In this document: positions 5,365-7,063 of the stretch, one piece after another
How positions within the stretch are numbered: position 1 is the stretch's first letter
Layout of the letters: every line of letters begins with the position of its first letter
DNA from: CAZGQY01 sp964528035
Lineage (GTDB): Bacteria; Pseudomonadota; Gammaproteobacteria; Methylococcales; UBA1147
Direction: 5' to 3'
Length of the DNA: 7,063 bases
NCBI GenBank assembly: GCA_964528035.1
Contig: CAZGQY010000203.1
Location: 1 to 7,063 of the forward strand
Program-made: the position numbers and the translations under genes
Notes under the pieces: generated by a model
Databases searched by the model: none
What the model was told of the DNA's origin: nothing
Seen by the model: only the letters and a program-made list of their open reading frames with translations

Positions 5365-5589
5365 CATTAATTTATACCCTAAACATCAAAATTGGCTAAG
5401 TAGCTACGGGTACTGAATCAATAGCTGCTTTAATGATTCGCAACACGTTGAAGACACCGAAAAGTAAACTCAGGTGTGGATTAATATTTGCCCATTTGGG
5501 ATAATCTGCTTATAGCAATCAAGCACCATAGCCAAACTTCAGATCCCACAACTGAATATTGAATACCAACCCATACCAAACAAGAACTG

Positions 5590-7063
5590 TCAGTGAAAGG
5601 GATAAATTATCGGTATAAACGTTAGAACAGTTACACCATAGATCAGACTGACAGGTACACCTAACTTGACAAAATCAATGAATTCATACCTCCCGGCACT
5701 GAACACCATGAGATTAGTTTGATAACCCAACGGGGTGATAAAACTGGCGCTGGCACCAAACGCCGATGCCATAATAAATGCCATTGGCTCAACCTCAAAG
5801 TACTGAGCGCTGGCGTAAGCAAGAGGAAAAGACAGAGCTACAGCGACGTTATTGGTCACCAACTCAGTCAATATCACCGTTAACAGGTAGACGATAACAA
5901 GAGCAATAAAAGGACTGCCGCCATTAAGCCATGGATAGATTATGGATACAAAGCTATCGATTAATCCACTGCTTATCCAAACACCTGCAATCGATAATGC
6001 GCAGCCTACTGTCACAAATACGCCCAAGGGGAAGCGGAAACGGATTTCACTCGGTGATAGCCACCCCAACGCCAAATAGGCTGCCAGCAAGAATACCAAA
6101 GCATCCATCAAGGGGATCAGACCTAAAGCACTGCCAGTCAAACTCAACAAGAACCCCAACATGGCGCCAAAGCTTTGTTTAAATTTCAGAGCCGGAATCT
6201 GAATTTTACCTTGAATTAAATGCATGTGCTTTCCTGGGCGTCGTTGCTCGAAATCCTGTCCTGTTGCCAGGATCAAACAATCGCCTGCCTTCAGTTCGAT
6301 ATCACCAATGCGACCACTAAGTTTGTCTGACCCTCGACATACAGCCAGTACTGCAGCATCAAAATGACTCCTGAACCCGGTATTTTTCACTGTTTTACCA
6401 ACTAACGAAGAGGTATGACTCAATACCGCCTCAATCAGATTCGTTCTTGGCACACCAACCCCGTGATCATTCAACACCAAACCACTGAGTTGTTCAATTT
6501 GGGCCACATCGCTAATTTCACCACTGAACAACAATCGATCTTCAGCAAAAATCAAGGTGCTGGGACGAACCGGGGAAATTAACTCCTCACCGCGCTGTAT
6601 CTCCGCCAGGAATAGACTATCGAGCTTTCTCAACCCATTTTCTTCGACAGTACAACCAACCAATCCAGAAGTAGCTGTAACTGTTGCCTCAACCAAAAAA
6701 TCTCGACGTCGAGCCGTATCGATATTTCGATCCGGCAAACAATGCCAAGATAACAGCCAGATCCCAACACTACACAGCAAAGCCACCGGCAGCCCCACGT
6801 AAGTAAAATCAAACAATTGAAGGGATGGCAAGCCCACCTCGATAACAAAGCCGTTGAGAATAAGATTGGTAGATGTACCAACCAGAGTCATTGTGCCCCC
6901 TAGAATCGCGCAATAGGACAGTGGAATCAATAAACGTGAAGGAGAATGATAGGAATTATTTGCAACCTTATTCAATAGTGTTGCAACGACCACTGTATTG
7001 TTCAAGAATGCCGAACAGATCAGACTGACAGATGAAAGTTTAGCCAAAGATCTCGAGTAATCT
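5590..7063 (-). CDS. SLC13/DASS family permease with RCK_C (TrkA-C) domains, 5' partial
   Basis: Inner-membrane anion transporter of the SLC13/DASS (divalent anion:Na+ symporter) family. Members with an RCK_C insert include sulfate transporters of the SAC1/SLT type, but the substrate here cannot be read from sequence. The frame stays open to the window edge; the leftmost start-like codon (TTG at 7047) is internal, so the first membrane segments are missing. Numbering from that TTG (485 codons visible): a hairpin-tip motif FLNNT at 14-18 and GTSTN at 57-61, membrane segments to about 100, then a soluble insert holding two RCK_C-like domains (about 114-190 and 203-268). The second membrane half follows from about 290, with the pseudo-symmetric partners TNN at 398-400 and GYQTN at 441-445. 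The C-terminus ends in a hydrophobic segment and looks intact (TGA). It is separated from the next gene by about 1 kb, so it is probably an independent unit. Confidence 0.93.
   Translation of the reverse strand, partial: DYSRSLAKLSSVSLICSAFLNNTVVVATLLNKVANNSYHSPSRLLIPLSYCAILGGTMTLVGTSTNLILNGFVIEVGLPSLQLFDFTYVGLPVALLCSVGIWLLSWHCLPDRNIDTARRRDFLVEATVTATSGLVGCTVEENGLRKLDSLFLAEIQRGEELISPVRPSTLIFAEDRLLFSGEISDVAQIEQLSGLVLNDHGVGVPRTNLIEAVLSHTSSLVGKTVKNTGFRSHFDAAVLAVCRGSDKLSGRIGDIELKAGDCLILATGQDFEQRRPGKHMHLIQGKIQIPALKFKQSFGAMLGFLLSLTGSALGLIPLMDALVFLLAAYLALGWLSPSEIRFRFPLGVFVTVGCALSIAGVWISSGLIDSFVSIIYPWLNGGSPFIALVIVYLLTVILTELVTNNVAVALSFPLAYASAQYFEVEPMAFIMASAFGASASFITPLGYQTNLMVFSAGRYEFIDFVKLGVPVSLIYGVTVLTFIPIIYPFH

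Larger units (their letters stand above)
4642..5589. other. AT-rich intergenic region with inverted repeats, no convincing gene
   Basis: About 950 bp downstream of the permease and upstream of the small membrane ORF, with no reading frame that looks convincingly coding on either strand. It is visibly AT-rich, especially 4970-5300. It carries several inverted repeats (5061-5083, 5135-5150, 5180-5217, 5343-5364), an 11-bp direct repeat CGCCTACTATT at 4807-4817 and 4968-4978, and a 10-bp direct repeat TATTTGCCCA at 5140-5149 and 5485-5494. The content is compatible with a permease 3' region, a promoter region for the small ORF, an unrecognised small RNA, or remnants of a lost gene. The sequence does not decide between these. 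Confidence 0.6.

Noticed and set aside
6557..6802. Plus-strand frame opposite the permease
   Set aside because: It is antisense to the well-conserved RCK_C region of the permease and has no features of its own.

Overview
The window comes from a Gram-negative bacterium. It encodes a periplasmic/outer-membrane polysaccharide export module with Sec signal peptides, an outer-membrane beta-barrel and a GumC/Wzz inner-membrane co-polymerase. Moderate GC in the genes, AT-rich spacers and the style of the proteins suggest a proteobacterium, probably gamma- or beta-. No 16S or other marker is present, so a finer placement is not supportable. Every convincing gene lies on the minus strand, so the window reads from right to left.

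Layout in the direction of transcription: (1) 7063-5590, an SLC13/DASS-type anion permease with two RCK_C (TrkA-C) domains inserted in its middle, cut at its 5' end by the window edge. (2) 5589-4570, about 1 kb with no convincing gene. It is AT-rich, holds several inverted repeats, a weak sigma-54-like site and a T-tract palindrome that may terminate transcripts. (3) 4569-4381, a small single-span membrane protein of unknown function, with two start codons that each have a good ribosome binding site. (4) 4380-3840, a 541-bp spacer containing a diverged direct repeat, an 8-bp inverted repeat overlapping a candidate promoter, and a T-tract hairpin. (5) 3839-158, a three-gene exopolysaccharide export operon: an OPX protein (Poly_export plus SLBB), an outer-membrane beta-barrel, and a GumC/Wzz chain-length determinant. 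(6) 157-1, a short tail with a possible rho-independent terminator.

How the operon probably works: the GumC/Wzz protein spans the inner membrane, projects a long coiled coil into the periplasm and controls chain length. It passes polymer to the OPX protein. That OPX protein is short, has no lipobox and ends right after its SLBB region, so it appears to lack the C-terminal outer-membrane helix by which Wza makes its own pore. The beta-barrel encoded next to it is the obvious candidate for the missing pore. The gene order OPX, barrel, chain-length protein resembles the epsE-epsL-epsF arrangement of methanolan/exosortase-B type loci. No exosortase, tyrosine kinase, glycosyltransferase, Wzx or Wzy lies in the window.

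The less explained part is the roughly 1.75 kb between the permease and the operon, with its repeats and one small membrane protein. I see no phage, IS, CRISPR, tRNA or rRNA.
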